Counted from the first letter of the stretch, positions 7,937 to 17,882 are shown. The stretch: 64,000 nt of DNA from Telmatospirillum sp. J64-1 (GCF_006980715.1 NZ_SBHN01000010.1:62448-126447); one strand, 5' to 3'. Numbers and translations: made by a program. The notes: generated by a model from the letters alone, not told the origin.

Positions 7937-10057
7937 TCACGCTCCCGCCGCCGCTAATCTTTTGGGCGGGGCGGGTGTGTGCAGGGCATTTTCCGGCAGG
8001 ACGATGGTGAAGACCGAGCCGCGTCCCAGGCGCGAGGCCACGGTGATCCGCAGGCCCAGCAGGTGCGCCATGCGCTGCACGATCGACAGGCCCAGCCCCA
8101 GCCCCTTGGTGCGGTCGCGCTCGGGATTGCCCAGCTGGTAGAAGTCCTCGAAGATCATGTCCAGCTTGTCGTCCGGGATGCCGCTGCCGGTATCCCAGAC
8201 CTGGATCAGGACATTGCCACCGCTCTGGCGGCAGCCGATCAGGATGCCGCCCCGGTTGGTGTAGCGGAAGGCGTTGTTGACCAGGTTGCGCAGCATGCGC
8301 TTCAGCAGCACGCGGTCGGTCTCGACCATGACGGGCAGGCCGTGGATCTTCAGCCGCAGGCCCGATTGCTCGGCCATCTCGTAATATTCCTGGGCGATTT
8401 CCTCGATCAGCACGTCGAGGGGGAAGACCGAGGAATGGATCTTGATGGTGCCTGCCTCGAAGGAGGAGACATCCAGCAAGGAGGTCAGCAATTCCTCGCC
8501 GGCCTTCATGGCCTTGCTCAATCCTTCCAGGGCCTGGGCAGCCTTGGGCGGCAGGGAACTGAGTTCCAGCACCTGCTGATAGAGGTTCATCGCCTGGAAG
8601 GGCTGGCGCAAGTCGTGGCTGGCGGCGGCCAGGAAGCGGGACTTGGCGGTATCGGCGCGGGTGGCGGTCGCCACCGCCTCCTGCAGCTTGCGCCGCGCCT
8701 CCACTTCCGCGTCGATCCGCGCGGCGGCGCTGGTCAGGCCGATCAGCCGCCCCGTGGCGTCGGTCAGTGGGGCGGCGACCAAGTCGTAGTGATGCCAGAC
8801 CTTGCGGCCCCGGGGCTGCAGGGAAATCTCGATCCGCCCGCTTTTGCCGGTCTGCAGGACATTCCGCAGGAAGTCCCGGATGCGGTCGGCGCTTTCGTCC
8901 TCGTAAAAATCGTAATGGGTCTTGCCCGCCAGTTCGGGCAGGTGACGACCGGAATTGGAATGATAGAACCAGGTGTAGCGCAGGTCGGTGTCGAAGCTGG
9001 CGACCGAGATGCCGCGCAGATGCAGCGCGGTGATGAAGCGTTCCTGGTTGATATGCATCTCCTCGTCCTTGGCGCGCTTTTCGGCCAGGGCGCGCCTGCG
9101 GATGCTGCGCGCGATGCCCAGGGACAGGACCAGGGACAGGCTCGAGGCCAGCAGGCCGACGATGCCGACGACGACGATGCTCTGGCGCAGCGGAGCCCAG
9201 AAGGCGGTCGGGGTCGTCCCCATGGCGACCCACCATCCGGTATCGGGCGATTGCTGCAATACCGCCAGGACTTCGCGGTTGTCGCCCAGGAAGACCGGCG
9301 TCACCCCCGGCTGGGAGGAGGTGGCCTTGTGCCACCACGAGGAATTGGCAGGCTGGCCGATCAGGTCGTTATTCGTCGAATCGGCGACGATGGAGAAATC
9401 GGGCGTGAAGATGCTGACGAGGCGCCCCGAGGGCAGTTCCTGGTCCTGCAGGATCTGGATGAATTTCTCCGGGCGCACGGTGGCCGAGACGACATACCGG
9501 ACCTCGTCCCGGATGATCACCGGCGCGCGCACGGGGATCGAGATGGCCTCGAAGAAGCGTCCGCGCTGCACCATGGGGCCGACGACCGGCCTTTGGCTTT
9601 CGGCCGCCTGACGGATGCTGTCCCCCTCGATATGGAAGAACAGCGGGTCGGGCTTCAGCGGATAGAGGGTGTTGACATATTGCTGTTCCCCCTGGGGATC
9701 GGTGACTACCACATTGCCCCAACTGCTTTCCAGGGCCTGGAAGCGCAGCGCCACCTGATAGAAGGCGGGGAAGTCGCCGGTATCGAGATAGGGCGAGGAA
9801 GCCAGCCCCTGGACCAGCAGGATCTGCTTCTCAAGCTCGCGGTCCACGGCGGTCAGGACGGCGCGGGTGGTGGCCTGCAACTCGTCTTCCATCATCGTCT
9901 GCTGGCGTTCGACCAGGACGAAGACGGCGGCTGTCGCAGAGACGAGGATCGGAGCGACAGCCGCAACCACCAAAGTGGCCAGAGATGCCGTCCAGCTTGC
10001 CCCCGGTGTCACAGAGCCCCCAGTGTCATTCCTAATTTTCCGAGCTCTTCTGCTCAT
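7937..10057 (-). CDS. Membrane sensor histidine kinase (extracytoplasmic sensor, PAS, HisKA, HATPase)
   Basis: 706 residues. Transmembrane segment 1 is at about 22-46 (ASLATLVVAAVAPILVSATAAVFVLVE). A periplasmic Cache-like domain of about 240 residues follows, then transmembrane segment 2 (IVVVGIVGLLASSLSLVLSLGIA). Next come a PAS-like region (GISVASFDTDLRYTWFYHSN) and HisKA with the H-box AAASHDLRQP (His481). The ATPase has NLVNNAFRYT (N box), DTGSGIP (G1) and GLGLGLSI (G2). No receiver domain and no adjacent regulator gene are present. The same architecture and the unusual SHDLRQP H-box occur in the kinase at 22273-25113, so the two look like paralogues. Ligand and partner are unknown. Confidence 0.9.
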   Translation of the reverse strand: MSRRARKIRNDTGGSVTPGASWTASLATLVVAAVAPILVSATAAVFVLVERQQTMMEDELQATTRAVLTAVDRELEKQILLVQGLASSPYLDTGDFPAFYQVALRFQALESSWGNVVVTDPQGEQQYVNTLYPLKPDPLFFHIEGDSIRQAAESQRPVVGPMVQRGRFFEAISIPVRAPVIIRDEVRYVVSATVRPEKFIQILQDQELPSGRLVSIFTPDFSIVADSTNNDLIGQPANSSWWHKATSSQPGVTPVFLGDNREVLAVLQQSPDTGWWVAMGTTPTAFWAPLRQSIVVVGIVGLLASSLSLVLSLGIARSIRRRALAEKRAKDEEMHINQERFITALHLRGISVASFDTDLRYTWFYHSNSGRHLPELAGKTHYDFYEDESADRIRDFLRNVLQTGKSGRIEISLQPRGRKVWHHYDLVAAPLTDATGRLIGLTSAAARIDAEVEARRKLQEAVATATRADTAKSRFLAAASHDLRQPFQAMNLYQQVLELSSLPPKAAQALEGLSKAMKAGEELLTSLLDVSSFEAGTIKIHSSVFPLDVLIEEIAQEYYEMAEQSGLRLKIHGLPVMVETDRVLLKRMLRNLVNNAFRYTNRGGILIGCRQSGGNVLIQVWDTGSGIPDDKLDMIFEDFYQLGNPERDRTKGLGLGLSIVQRMAHLLGLRITVASRLGRGSVFTIVLPENALHTPAPPKRLAAAGA

Positions 10058-10356
10058 AGCATAGCACTGCCGCCTTGTGCCAAACAGCTTTCCTCATTGG
10101 GCAAGAGAGGAAGGCACCTATACCCTATCGCCAGGGAATCTTATTCCCGGGCCTTCCCCGGCGCGGGGCGAAGGGATGGGAAGCGGCCCCCAAAGGGGAT
10201 GGCCATGAGTCGGGTATAGCCGCCCCTTCCATGCGGGGGAAAGGCTTGACCTGCCGGGAATGTCGTCCATGAGCGGCTCCGTCCACGCCATGAGGAAGAA
10301 AGCCTATTCTCTCATAAGTAGATTAAAAGAGTCTCTTTCTCATGGTGGGGCGGCGG
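10058..10356. other. Gene-free stretch upstream of the kinase and downstream of the SDR gene
   Basis: 299 bp with no supportable gene on either strand. The right end contains AAAGAGTCTCTTT (10326-10338), a short palindrome. On the minus strand it is followed by a T-rich run, so it may be a weak terminator for the SDR gene. The left end must hold the promoter of the kinase, but no convincing -35/-10 pair was found. Confidence 0.4.
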
Positions 10357-11403
10357 CTAGTGCGGGCGGCGAATGAAGCCCTCCATCGTCCTGGCCAGGG
10401 CATAGCCCGCGAAAGCCATGGGGGTATTCGCCATCCTGCTGGCCAGATTGCCAGCGCTGTTGACGGCGGGGGTGGAGACGAAGCGGGTATAGAGGCTGTC
10501 GCCGATCACCAGCGGATGGTCGCCCCGTTCCTGGCCGCCGGTGGTGCTGTTATAGAGATTGGGGTGGCGGTTGAGGTCCGGCTGATCGCTTTGTTGCAGG
10601 CGGAACATGCTGGCTTCCAGCAATTGCTCGGTGGCCGGAAGGGACAGCCGCCCGGCGAGCGAGAACATCTGCGCCACCTCGCCGATCAGCAGCTCGCGCA
10701 TCGGCTGCTGCGCCGCTTGCAGGACCGATTGCGCCACCAGCCGGGGCAGATAGGCCGGCGGCGGCAGGATGGGTTTGACCGGCAGGTAATTGGTGGCATG
10801 TTCCTGGAGCGGCGTATCGACCGCGGCAGGCTTGACCAGGGTCACGGAAACCGGCGCACCGTCATGCTGCAATTCCATGCGCAGGGTCTCGGTGAAGGCC
10901 TTGATGGCATGTTTGGTGGCGTTGTAGGGGCCGTGCAGCGGGGCGGGAATGTCGCTGAGCATGCTGCCCATGTTGATCAAGGCCCCGCCGCGCTGGCGCA
11001 GATGGGGCAAGGCGGTCAGAGAGCCGTGGACGACGCCCCAGTAATTGGTTTCGAACAGGCGGCGGTGATCGGCCAGGCTGACCTCCTCGGTCTTGCCGAA
11101 GATCGTCGTGCCGGCATTGTTGAACCAGGTATCGAAGCCGCCGAAGCGTATGACCGCTTGTTCGGCGATGTGGCGGACCTCCGCCTCGTGGCTGACATCC
11201 GCCTTGACGGCAAGGGCCGATCCGCCGGCGGCTTCGATCTCGGCGACCAGTTGGTCGAGGGCCGCCTCGTTGCGCGCCGCGACGACCACGCGGGCGCCCG
11301 CCGCACCGGCTTCCCGTGCCGTGGCGAGGCCGATGCCGCTGCTTGCCCCGGTGATGACGATGGTCTGTTCCGTAAGAGGCTTGAGTCGCACTGCATCCTC
11401 CAT
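10357..11403 (-). CDS. SDR family oxidoreductase, extended C-terminus
   Basis: 348 residues. The Rossmann start is TIVITGASSGIGLATA (TGxxxGIG cofactor motif, residues 17-26), with AVKADV, FNNAGTT and the catalytic GPYNATKHA (YxxxK). A classical SDR ends near residue 250. This one has about 90 more residues (MFSLAGRLSLPATEQLLEAS and onward), a form often found in oxidoreductases of unknown substrate. The GASSGIG loop followed by an alanine-arginine stretch fits NADP(H), but this is an inference. It is a single gene, separated by a hairpin from the DUF892 gene upstream. Confidence 0.85.
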   Translation of the reverse strand: MEDAVRLKPLTEQTIVITGASSGIGLATAREAGAAGARVVVAARNEAALDQLVAEIEAAGGSALAVKADVSHEAEVRHIAEQAVIRFGGFDTWFNNAGTTIFGKTEEVSLADHRRLFETNYWGVVHGSLTALPHLRQRGGALINMGSMLSDIPAPLHGPYNATKHAIKAFTETLRMELQHDGAPVSVTLVKPAAVDTPLQEHATNYLPVKPILPPPAYLPRLVAQSVLQAAQQPMRELLIGEVAQMFSLAGRLSLPATEQLLEASMFRLQQSDQPDLNRHPNLYNSTTGGQERGDHPLVIGDSLYTRFVSTPAVNSAGNLASRMANTPMAFAGYALARTMEGFIRRPH

Positions 11404-11522
11404 GGCCGATGCCGTCTTCTTTTCCGAGCCGGGTCCCGCGTACAGGGAAGGGACTTAGGAAGAACCCCGTGGGAAGGGCAGTGGTTCGCGAGATTCGGCG
11501 GAGGTCGGGGTTAAGGAAGAAA

Positions 11523-11549
11523 CCGCCCGGGGCGGTCCTCCCCGGGCGG
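11523..11549 (-). terminator. Intrinsic terminator after the DUF892 gene
   Basis: A 10-bp perfect GC stem, CCGCCCGGGG (11523-11532) with CCCCGGGCGG (11540-11549), and a 7-base loop. On the minus strand it is followed by TTTCTTCCTT. It lies 36 bp beyond the stop of the minus-strand DUF892 gene. Confidence 0.65.
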
Positions 11550-11584
11550 CTGTCCTGCTTGGGATTTCAGGAAAGGACGGGCCG

Positions 11585-12088
11585 TCAGTGGGCCGTCTTT
11601 TCCACCATGGTCGGATTGACTTCATTCACCGCCAGGTCGGTCATCATCTTGTCGAAGTTCTTGCCCTCTTGCAGGGCCTTCTGGAACACTTTTTCCGCCG
11701 AATCATGACCCAGGCTGCGGCTGAGGGCCGCCGCCGTGCCCCAGGCCGCGATGCAGTAATGTTCCAACTTCTGCACCGCGGCAATCAGCGCCGTGTCCAT
11801 CACTTCGGTGCTCTTGATGGATTCGGCCAGCTGCTGCGCGTCTTCGATCAGCCCTTCCATCGCCAGGTTCTTCTGGCGCCCCTTGGACAGGTTCAATTCC
11901 TCGAAGACTTGATCCACGTCTTCGAGCAGGCGGCGGCTTTGCTCGACCCGTTCCTGCAGGCACTCCTTGACCTTGTCGGTATGCACGGATTTCGTCAGGC
12001 GCGGCAGGGCCCGTGAAAGCTGCTTCTCGGCGCTGTAGATTTCGCGCAGTTCAAGCATCAGAAGGTCCTGGGCGGAGTTGATGTTCAT
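11585..12088 (-). CDS. DUF892 ferritin-like protein (YciE/YciF family)
   Basis: 167 residues, nearly all helical. The start NINSAQDLLMLELREIYSAEKQLSRALPRL is diagnostic of the family. Glu and His residues that could bind a di-iron centre are seen in ELREIYSAEKQ, EDVDQVFEELN and KLEHYCIAAWGTA. Family members are induced by envelope or osmotic stress, and their enzymatic role is not settled. It is a monocistronic-looking gene with its own terminator. The 87 bp to the EamA gene upstream contain no clear promoter. Confidence 0.9.
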   Translation of the reverse strand: MNINSAQDLLMLELREIYSAEKQLSRALPRLTKSVHTDKVKECLQERVEQSRRLLEDVDQVFEELNLSKGRQKNLAMEGLIEDAQQLAESIKSTEVMDTALIAAVQKLEHYCIAAWGTAAALSRSLGHDSAEKVFQKALQEGKNFDKMMTDLAVNEVNPTMVEKTAH

Positions 12089-12175
12089 GAAAATGCTCCC
12101 GTGTTTTAGCCATCCGTCCGACTAACCCGAAAGCATGGTGGTGGGTTCCTGGGCGAGAGGACCTCATCCTTTTTC

Positions 12176-13150
12176 TCAGGAGGAGGCCCCTGATGAAGAA
12201 GAGCGTTCCTCCTCCAGTGGGGCGGCTTCCTTCCGGTCGGTACGGCGCTTGCAGGAAGTGCGGTTGACCAGACGGATGCCGAGGGCGACCAGCAGGAAGG
12301 CTGCCAGCAGCTTCAGGGTCACCGGCTCGTCCAGCAGCAGGGCGCCGGCGATGATGCCGAAAAGCGGCGTCAGGAAGGAAAAGGCGGCAAGACGCCCGGC
12401 GGGATAGCGGCCGATCAGCCAGAACCAGCAGAAATAGCTGATGAAGGCGATGCCGACGACCTGATAGACGATCGCCAGCCAAGTGACGGGCGCCAGGTCC
12501 AGAGGCGCCTGGGGCCAGCTTTCGCCGACCAAAAGGGAGGCCGGTGGCAGGATCAGTGCCGAGACGGCGAGCTGATAGAACAGGGTCTTCGACGCCGGAA
12601 TGACGGACAGGCGCGAGGCCCGGATCAGGATGGTGGTCGCGCCCCAGAAGACGGCGGCCAGCAGGATCAGGGCATCGCCGAACATCTGGTCGTAGGTCGG
12701 CAGGCTCAGGCCGTCGGCGAAGACGACGGCGACGCCGGAAAAGGCGCAGACCAGCCCCACGGCCTGGATGCGGTCGAGCTGCTCGCCCGGCACCAGCAGG
12801 TGAACCCCCAGCGCCACCACGAAAGGCGAGGTGTAGAGGAAGAGAATGGCGCGCGAGGCCGAGGTGTAGTTCAGGCCGGAATAGAGCAGCAGGAATTCCA
12901 CACCGAACAGCACGCCCGCCCATAAGCCGGGCCACAGGCTGCCGTCCCGGCTGAACAGGTTCTGCCCGCGCAGCCTGGCCCAGAACAGGACCAGAAGGCT
13001 TGCGCCGATCGACCGCACGGCCGCCTGGAAGATCGGCGGCGCCTCGGCCATGGCGAACTTGATGGCGACGGATTGCAGCCCCCAGGCCGCGCAAAGCGCG
13101 ACCATCATGGAAACGGCAAGGGTATCGAGATGGGTATGGCGGGATGTCAT
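12176..13150 (-). CDS. EamA-type DMT family transporter
   Basis: 324 residues with ten predicted transmembrane helices in two EamA repeats. Repeat 1 begins near LAVSMMVALCAAWGLQSVAIKFAMAEAPP. Repeat 2 begins near QMFGDALILLAAVFWGATTILIRAS. The C-terminus is hydrophilic and rich in Arg, Glu and Ser (RTDRKEAAPLEEERSSSSG). Such proteins export amino acids, metabolites or drugs; the substrate cannot be told. It diverges from the DUF4334 gene with 55 bp between the two starts. Confidence 0.88.
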   Translation of the reverse strand: MTSRHTHLDTLAVSMMVALCAAWGLQSVAIKFAMAEAPPIFQAAVRSIGASLLVLFWARLRGQNLFSRDGSLWPGLWAGVLFGVEFLLLYSGLNYTSASRAILFLYTSPFVVALGVHLLVPGEQLDRIQAVGLVCAFSGVAVVFADGLSLPTYDQMFGDALILLAAVFWGATTILIRASRLSVIPASKTLFYQLAVSALILPPASLLVGESWPQAPLDLAPVTWLAIVYQVVGIAFISYFCWFWLIGRYPAGRLAAFSFLTPLFGIIAGALLLDEPVTLKLLAAFLLVALGIRLVNRTSCKRRTDRKEAAPLEEERSSSSGASS

Positions 13151-13205
13151 GGCGGCACATTAGGTCAAGAAGGGTGCCATCGCCAGAGTGGGAATCGAGG
13201 GCGAA

Positions 13206-13787
13206 ATGGACGGCGAAAGGTCTTCCGCGACGCAATGGCTGCTAGAGAGGGAAAGGCGGGGCGTCGCCTCGGCCGAGGCCTTGGATTTCTTCGATGCGCA
13301 GCCGCCCGCCCGGATCGCGGACTGTCTCGGCCGCTGGCGTGGGGGCGGACTGCATACCGGCCATCCCATGGACGGCCTGCTGGAGGCTTTGGGCTGGTAC
13401 GGCAAGGAGATGCTGGATGCGGAACGGGTCCATCCGCTGCTGTTCCAGGGCAGGGACGGCGCGGTCTTCCCGCTCAATCCCGCCCTGATGCCGGTGAGCC
13501 TGGCGCAATTGGCGCCCGGCCTCGCCCAGGGGCGGGGGATCCAGGCTGCCTTCGCTGTGTCGCGCCGCCTGCTGCGGACATCCCGGCCCAAGGCGCGGTT
13601 GCGGATGATGGAGCATCGCGGCGTGGTCACGGCGGCGATGATCTATGACGACCTGCCCATCTGCGATCTCTTCCGCAGGATCGACCGGAACACTCTGCTG
13701 GGCGTGATGGACCTGCGCGGCATGGAGCGTCCCTTCTTCTTCACTCTGCGGCGGGAAGAGCCCGATTCCTCCGGTCAGCGCGAGTAA
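13206..13787 (+). CDS. GXWXG/DUF4334 domain protein
   Basis: 193 residues from the ATG at 13206, which has GAGGG seven bases upstream. A GTG at 13188 in the same frame would add six residues. The N-terminal GRWRGGGLHTGHPMDGLLEALGWYGKEM fits the GXWXG domain. The C-terminal half (VMDLRGMERPFFFTLRRE) fits DUF4334. The two domains usually occur together in proteins of unknown function. The 3' end overlaps the convergent GMC oxidoreductase gene by 13 bp. Confidence 0.82.
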   Translation: MDGERSSATQWLLERERRGVASAEALDFFDAQPPARIADCLGRWRGGGLHTGHPMDGLLEALGWYGKEMLDAERVHPLLFQGRDGAVFPLNPALMPVSLAQLAPGLAQGRGIQAAFAVSRRLLRTSRPKARLRMMEHRGVVTAAMIYDDLPICDLFRRIDRNTLLGVMDLRGMERPFFFTLRREEPDSSGQRE

Positions 13788-15298
13788 TAGGCGTGATCGA
13801 GGGTGAAGAGGTCCTTCATGTGATCGGCCAAGCGCAGAGCCAGGGCGACGATGGTGAAGGTGGGATTGCCCGCGCCCGATGTGGGAAAGACCGAACTGCC
13901 GGCGATGAAGAGGTTGTGGACCGAATGGACGCGGCAATCGGCGTCGACCACGCCCTTTCTCGGATCTTCCGACATCCGTGTCGTGCCCATGTGATGGTTG
14001 CCGCCATATAGATCCGGCGGAAAGCTGGGCCGTTCCTCGCGCAGCCAGTCGGCGACGCGCACCCGGCCCAGTCCCAGCCGGGCGATCTCGGCACCGACCA
14101 ATTTGGTAAAGACCGAGATCGTCTCGCAATCGATGTCGTTGAGCTTCCAGTGCAGATGCGGGCGGCGCAGTCCCAGGGAGTCGCGGTCATGGCTGAGCAG
14201 GATGCGGCTTTCGGGATCGGGCAATTGTTCGCTGCGGGCGAAGAGCGGGGCCGAATGGGTCAGGGACAGGGGGCCCGGACCATAGCGGAGCAACCGGCCG
14301 GGCAAGGGGATGGGGTGCTCCGCCTGTATGGGCAGGATGTCGCCGAGCATGATGCTGGTATTGAGGATCCGCGCGCGCCGCTGGAAGTCTTCCGCCGGAA
14401 ACAGCCCTGCCAGGAAGACGACTTCCTCATGCTCATGGGGTTGCAGTCCTTGCAGGCGATCGTGCAGCAGGCTGCCGACGAAGACCTCGCCGACCGGAAT
14501 ATGCGGATGTTCCTGAAAATAGCGTCCCACCAGATCGTGGCGGTTGCCCAGCCCCGCCGTCTCCACGCTGTCCGATAACAACAGCAGCCGGGCGTTCTCG
14601 ATGCCGCCGCAGGCCAGGATGTAATATTGCGCCTGGACCCGGGCGGTCTTGCCTTCCAGGGTGGACACCCTCAGGTGATCGACGGCCTGGGCATTTTCCG
14701 TGGCCTCGATGCTGGTGACATTGGCGTGGAGGATGACCTCGACATTGTCGGCCAGCTCCAGGGCCGGACGATAGGCGGTGCTGAAGGAGACCGGCATGTC
14801 CCAGGGCTCTACTTGGCTGACCTGCCAGAAACGCCGCTGGATCAGGGCGGGGTCGAAGGCCGGGAGCGGCGGGTCTTCCGGCCATGGCGCCCGGTCGTAG
14901 GCATAGCTGGCCAGGCGGCAGAGATGCTGCGCCCGCTCATAGAAGGGATGCAGATGCTCGGCGGAGAAGGGCCAGCCGCTGTCCTTGAGCCAGGGGCGGG
15001 GCTTGAAGTCGATGTCCATCAAGGGCGTGCACCAGCCGCTCCAATGATTGGTGGAACCGCCGAAATAGCGCAGTCGCGTGGCGTCCAGGGGGAAATAGGG
15101 CTGTCCGGTCGTTATGCCTTCGTAGAGCGTCTGAGTCGGCGGGTCGTAATCCACCCCGCCGCTTTCCAGCAGGCAGACCGACAGGCCGCTGCCGATCAGT
15201 TCATGGGCGATGGTGATCCCCGCGGCCCCGCCGCCGATGATGCAGATGTCGGCGAGGATCGGCTGGTCGCTGTCGCGGGTGCGGAGATCGGAAATCAT
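13775..15298 (-). CDS. GMC-family FAD-dependent oxidoreductase
   Basis: 507 residues from the ATG at 15298, which overlaps the TGA of the upstream gene (ATGA). The N-terminal FAD fold is ADICIIGGGAAGITIAHELIGSGLSVCLLESGG. The GMC signature region is LRYFGGSTNHWSGWC. The C-terminal substrate domain contains GGNHHMGTTRMSEDPRKGVVD and the final NLFIAGSSVFPTSGAGNPTFTIVALALRLADHM, with the conserved His/Asn catalytic region. It probably oxidises an alcohol or sugar. The Tat-exported partner encoded just upstream suggests that the complex works in the periplasm, like gluconate or sorbitol dehydrogenases. The cytochrome c subunit common in such complexes is not encoded next to it. Confidence 0.87.
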   Translation of the reverse strand: MISDLRTRDSDQPILADICIIGGGAAGITIAHELIGSGLSVCLLESGGVDYDPPTQTLYEGITTGQPYFPLDATRLRYFGGSTNHWSGWCTPLMDIDFKPRPWLKDSGWPFSAEHLHPFYERAQHLCRLASYAYDRAPWPEDPPLPAFDPALIQRRFWQVSQVEPWDMPVSFSTAYRPALELADNVEVILHANVTSIEATENAQAVDHLRVSTLEGKTARVQAQYYILACGGIENARLLLLSDSVETAGLGNRHDLVGRYFQEHPHIPVGEVFVGSLLHDRLQGLQPHEHEEVVFLAGLFPAEDFQRRARILNTSIMLGDILPIQAEHPIPLPGRLLRYGPGPLSLTHSAPLFARSEQLPDPESRILLSHDRDSLGLRRPHLHWKLNDIDCETISVFTKLVGAEIARLGLGRVRVADWLREERPSFPPDLYGGNHHMGTTRMSEDPRKGVVDADCRVHSVHNLFIAGSSVFPTSGAGNPTFTIVALALRLADHMKDLFTLDHAYYSR

Positions 15299-15711
15299 GA
15301 GATGGCCCGAACGGACAGGGCGGCCCAGACGCAGGCGCCCGCTTCCGTCGGGGTCATGACCCAGCCGTCCACAAGCTGGACCTTGCCCCCCTGAAGGTCG
15401 CGCCGCGAGGTCTTGGCGAAATATTCGGCCAGACGCGAGGGCGGGCTTTGCTGGCCGAGGGGCAGGGCGGCCCATTCCAGGGGCGGTTTTGCCTTGCCCT
15501 CATGCTGGTCGAGGTAATGCCGCCCGAGATGAATGGCCTGAAGAGGGTCGAGAAAGATGTCGCTCAATCCCTCGGTATCGAGCGGGAATGCGGCGGCATC
15601 CTGCCCTTCCAGCACTTTGCCGACGGAAGCAGGAAAGGCTGTCATGAGGGCACAGGCGGAAGCGCTGAAAAGGAAATCTCTTCTCTTCATCGGCTTCGGA
15701 TTCGAATCCAT
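15295..15711 (-). CDS. Tat-exported small subunit of a GMC dehydrogenase (gluconate 2-dehydrogenase subunit 3-like)
   Basis: 138 residues. A twin-arginine signal is clear: MKRRDFLFSASACALMTAF. The mature part has FLDPLQAIHLGRHYLDQ and ends VDGWVMTPTEAGACVWAAL, a pattern seen in small subunits that travel with GMC flavoproteins. The start may instead be the internal ATG at 15690 directly before KRRDF; neither site has a strong ribosome binding site. The gene overlaps the GMC gene by 4 bp, so the two are coupled. Family assignment rests on the Tat motif, size, C-terminal pattern and context. Confidence 0.72.
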   Translation of the reverse strand: MDSNPKPMKRRDFLFSASACALMTAFPASVGKVLEGQDAAAFPLDTEGLSDIFLDPLQAIHLGRHYLDQHEGKAKPPLEWAALPLGQQSPPSRLAEYFAKTSRRDLQGGKVQLVDGWVMTPTEAGACVWAALSVRAIS

Positions 15712-15838
15712 AAGATGTGCCAGATAAACACGCTCTCCGCTAAATCGTTTCAGGATTCTTACAGAACTATACGAAAAGGACGACAGATTAAGTCCTTCGG
15801 GAGTCTCTTCCGGAGGAGCAGCCTGTCCTTGCAAGACA

Positions 15839-15877
15839 GAAAAAAAAGCCCCTAGCGGCTGGGAATGCGCTAGGGGC
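15839..15877 (-). terminator. Intrinsic terminator of the sulfate assimilation operon
   Basis: A perfect 10-bp stem, GCCCCTAGCG (15848-15857) with CGCTAGGGGC (15868-15877), is followed on the minus strand by nine T residues (15839-15847). It lies about 110 bp past the cysNC stop and before the Tat/GMC pair. Confidence 0.88.
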
Positions 15878-15986
15878 GGCAGAAGGAGAATTTGTGGAGC
15901 AGGCTTGGTCGGGGCCGGTGGAGATGCGAACCGTTTAATATCGCTGCTGCGGGAATCCCGATGGAAACAGGAGTTTTTCCAGCCTG

Positions 15987-17882
15987 TCAGATGTAGCCGC
16001 GTTCCCGCAGCATCGCGACCACCTTCTCGGCGGCGTCTTCCGCCGAGATTTCCTGGGTGCGGATGACCAATTCCGGGGTCTCCGGCGGTTCGTAGGCCGA
16101 ATCGATGCCGGTGAAGTTGGCGAGCTTGCCGGCGCGGGCCTTCTTGTACAGGCCCTTGGGGTCGCGCTTTTCGCATTCCTCCAGCGGGGTGTCGATGAAC
16201 ACCTCGATGAATTCGCCTTCGCCCATCAATTCGCGGGCCATCCGCCGTTCCGCCCGGAAGGGCGAGATGAAGGCGGTGATGGTGATCATCCCGGCATCGA
16301 CGAAGAGCTTGGCGACCTCGCCGATGCGGCGGATGTTCTCTACACGGTCGGCCTCGGTGAAGCCCAGATCCTTGTTCAGGCCATGGCGCACATTGTCGCC
16401 GTCCAGCACATAGGTGTGGCGGCCCAGGGCGTGGAGTTTCTTCTCCACCAGATTGGCGATGGTGGACTTGCCCGAGCCCGAGAAGCCGGTGAACCACAGC
16501 ACGCAGGGCGACTGGCCCTTCAGCTTGGCGCGGGCTTCCTTGTCCACGTCCAGCTTGTGCCAGGCCAGGTTGGTTGCGCGGCGCAGGCCGAAGGCGATCA
16601 TCCCGGCGCCCACCGTGGCATTGGTGAAGCGGTCGATCAGGATGAACCCGCCCATGTCGCGGTTCTGCTCGTAAGGATCGAAGGCGACGGCATGGTCGAG
16701 GGCCAGGTTGCAGAAGGCCAGTTCGTTCAGGTCCAGCGCCTTGCCCGCCAGATGTTCCAGCGTGTTGACGTTGATCTTGTATTTGAGCTCGGTCACCTCG
16801 GCCGGGACCGTCACCGCGCCGATGCGCAGCAGGTACTGACGGCCGGGCAGCATGGGCTCGGTGCCCATCCACAGCAGATGGGCGGCGAACTGGTCGCTGA
16901 CCTCGGCGGGCTGGTCGGCCAGGGCGATGACGTCGCCGGCAGCGATGTCGATTTCGTCGGCCAGGGTCAGGGTCACGGCATCACCGGCGACGGCTTCGTC
17001 CAAATCGCCGTCGAAGGTGACGATGCGCTGGACGCTGCTCTGGCGCATCGAGGGCAGGACGACGATGCGGTCGCCCGGACGCACCTTGCCGCCGACCACG
17101 GTGCCGGCATAGCCGCGGAAATCCTGGTTGGGGCGGTTGACCCACTGGACCGGCATGCGGAAGGGCTTGGCGGTGTCGTCGCTGGTGACATCGACGGTTT
17201 CGAGATGGCTGAGCAGGGTCGGCCCGTCATACCAGGGCATGTTCCGGCTCTGCTGCAGCACATTGTCGCCGGTCAGGGCCGACATGGGGATGGGCTGCAC
17301 GTTCGGGATGCCCACCTGCTTGGCGAATTCGGCGAATTCGGCGGCGATTTCCTCGAAGCGCGCCTGGCTGTATTCCACCAGGTCCATCTTGTTGACAGCC
17401 AGCACCACATGGCGGATGCCCAGCAGGCCGACGATCATGGAATGGCGTCGGGTCTGGGTCAGCACGCCCTTGCGGGCATCGACCAGGATGACGGCCAGCT
17501 GGGCCGTCGAGGCGCCGGTCGCCATGTTTCGGGTATATTGTTCGTGGCCGGGCGTGTCGGCGACGACGAATTTGCGGCGGTTGGTGGCGAAGAAGCGATA
17601 GGCGACATCGATGGTGATGCCCTGTTCGCGTTCCGCCTGCAGGCCGTCCACCAGCAGCGCCAGGTCGATCTGGCCGCCGGTGGTGCCGATTCGGCGGCTG
17701 TCGGCTTCGAGCTGCGCCAGCTGGTCCTCGAAGATCATCTTCGAGTCGTAGAGCAGCCGTCCGATCAGGGTGCTCTTGCCGTCATCGACGCTGCCGCAGG
17801 TGATGAAGCGAAGCAGGCCCAGATCGCCCTGTTGTTCCAGATAGGCGGCCAGTTCAGCCGTGGCGCGGGACTGTAGGGTCAT
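15987..17882 (-). CDS. cysNC: Bifunctional sulfate adenylyltransferase large subunit / APS kinase
   Basis: 631 residues from the ATG at 17882, which overlaps the cysD stop. The CysN part (about residues 1-440) is an EF-Tu-like GTPase with [17 protein letters not shown] (P-loop), [17 protein letters not shown] (G3) and AVNKMDLV (G4). The CysC part (about 440-631) has the APS kinase P-loop [21 protein letters not shown], then [15 protein letters not shown] and [15 protein letters not shown]. With CysD it makes APS from ATP and sulfate, driven by GTP. The kinase domain then makes PAPS. It is the last gene of the operon. Confidence 0.95.
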   Translation of the reverse strand: MTLQSRATAELAAYLEQQGDLGLLRFITCGSVDDGKSTLIGRLLYDSKMIFEDQLAQLEADSRRIGTTGGQIDLALLVDGLQAEREQGITIDVAYRFFATNRRKFVVADTPGHEQYTRNMATGASTAQLAVILVDARKGVLTQTRRHSMIVGLLGIRHVVLAVNKMDLVEYSQARFEEIAAEFAEFAKQVGIPNVQPIPMSALTGDNVLQQSRNMPWYDGPTLLSHLETVDVTSDDTAKPFRMPVQWVNRPNQDFRGYAGTVVGGKVRPGDRIVVLPSMRQSSVQRIVTFDGDLDEAVAGDAVTLTLADEIDIAAGDVIALADQPAEVSDQFAAHLLWMGTEPMLPGRQYLLRIGAVTVPAEVTELKYKINVNTLEHLAGKALDLNELAFCNLALDHAVAFDPYEQNRDMGGFILIDRFTNATVGAGMIAFGLRRATNLAWHKLDVDKEARAKLKGQSPCVLWFTGFSGSGKSTIANLVEKKLHALGRHTYVLDGDNVRHGLNKDLGFTEADRVENIRRIGEVAKLFVDAGMITITAFISPFRAERRMARELMGEGEFIEVFIDTPLEECEKRDPKGLYKKARAGKLANFTGIDSAYEPPETPELVIRTQEISAEDAAEKVVAMLRERGYI

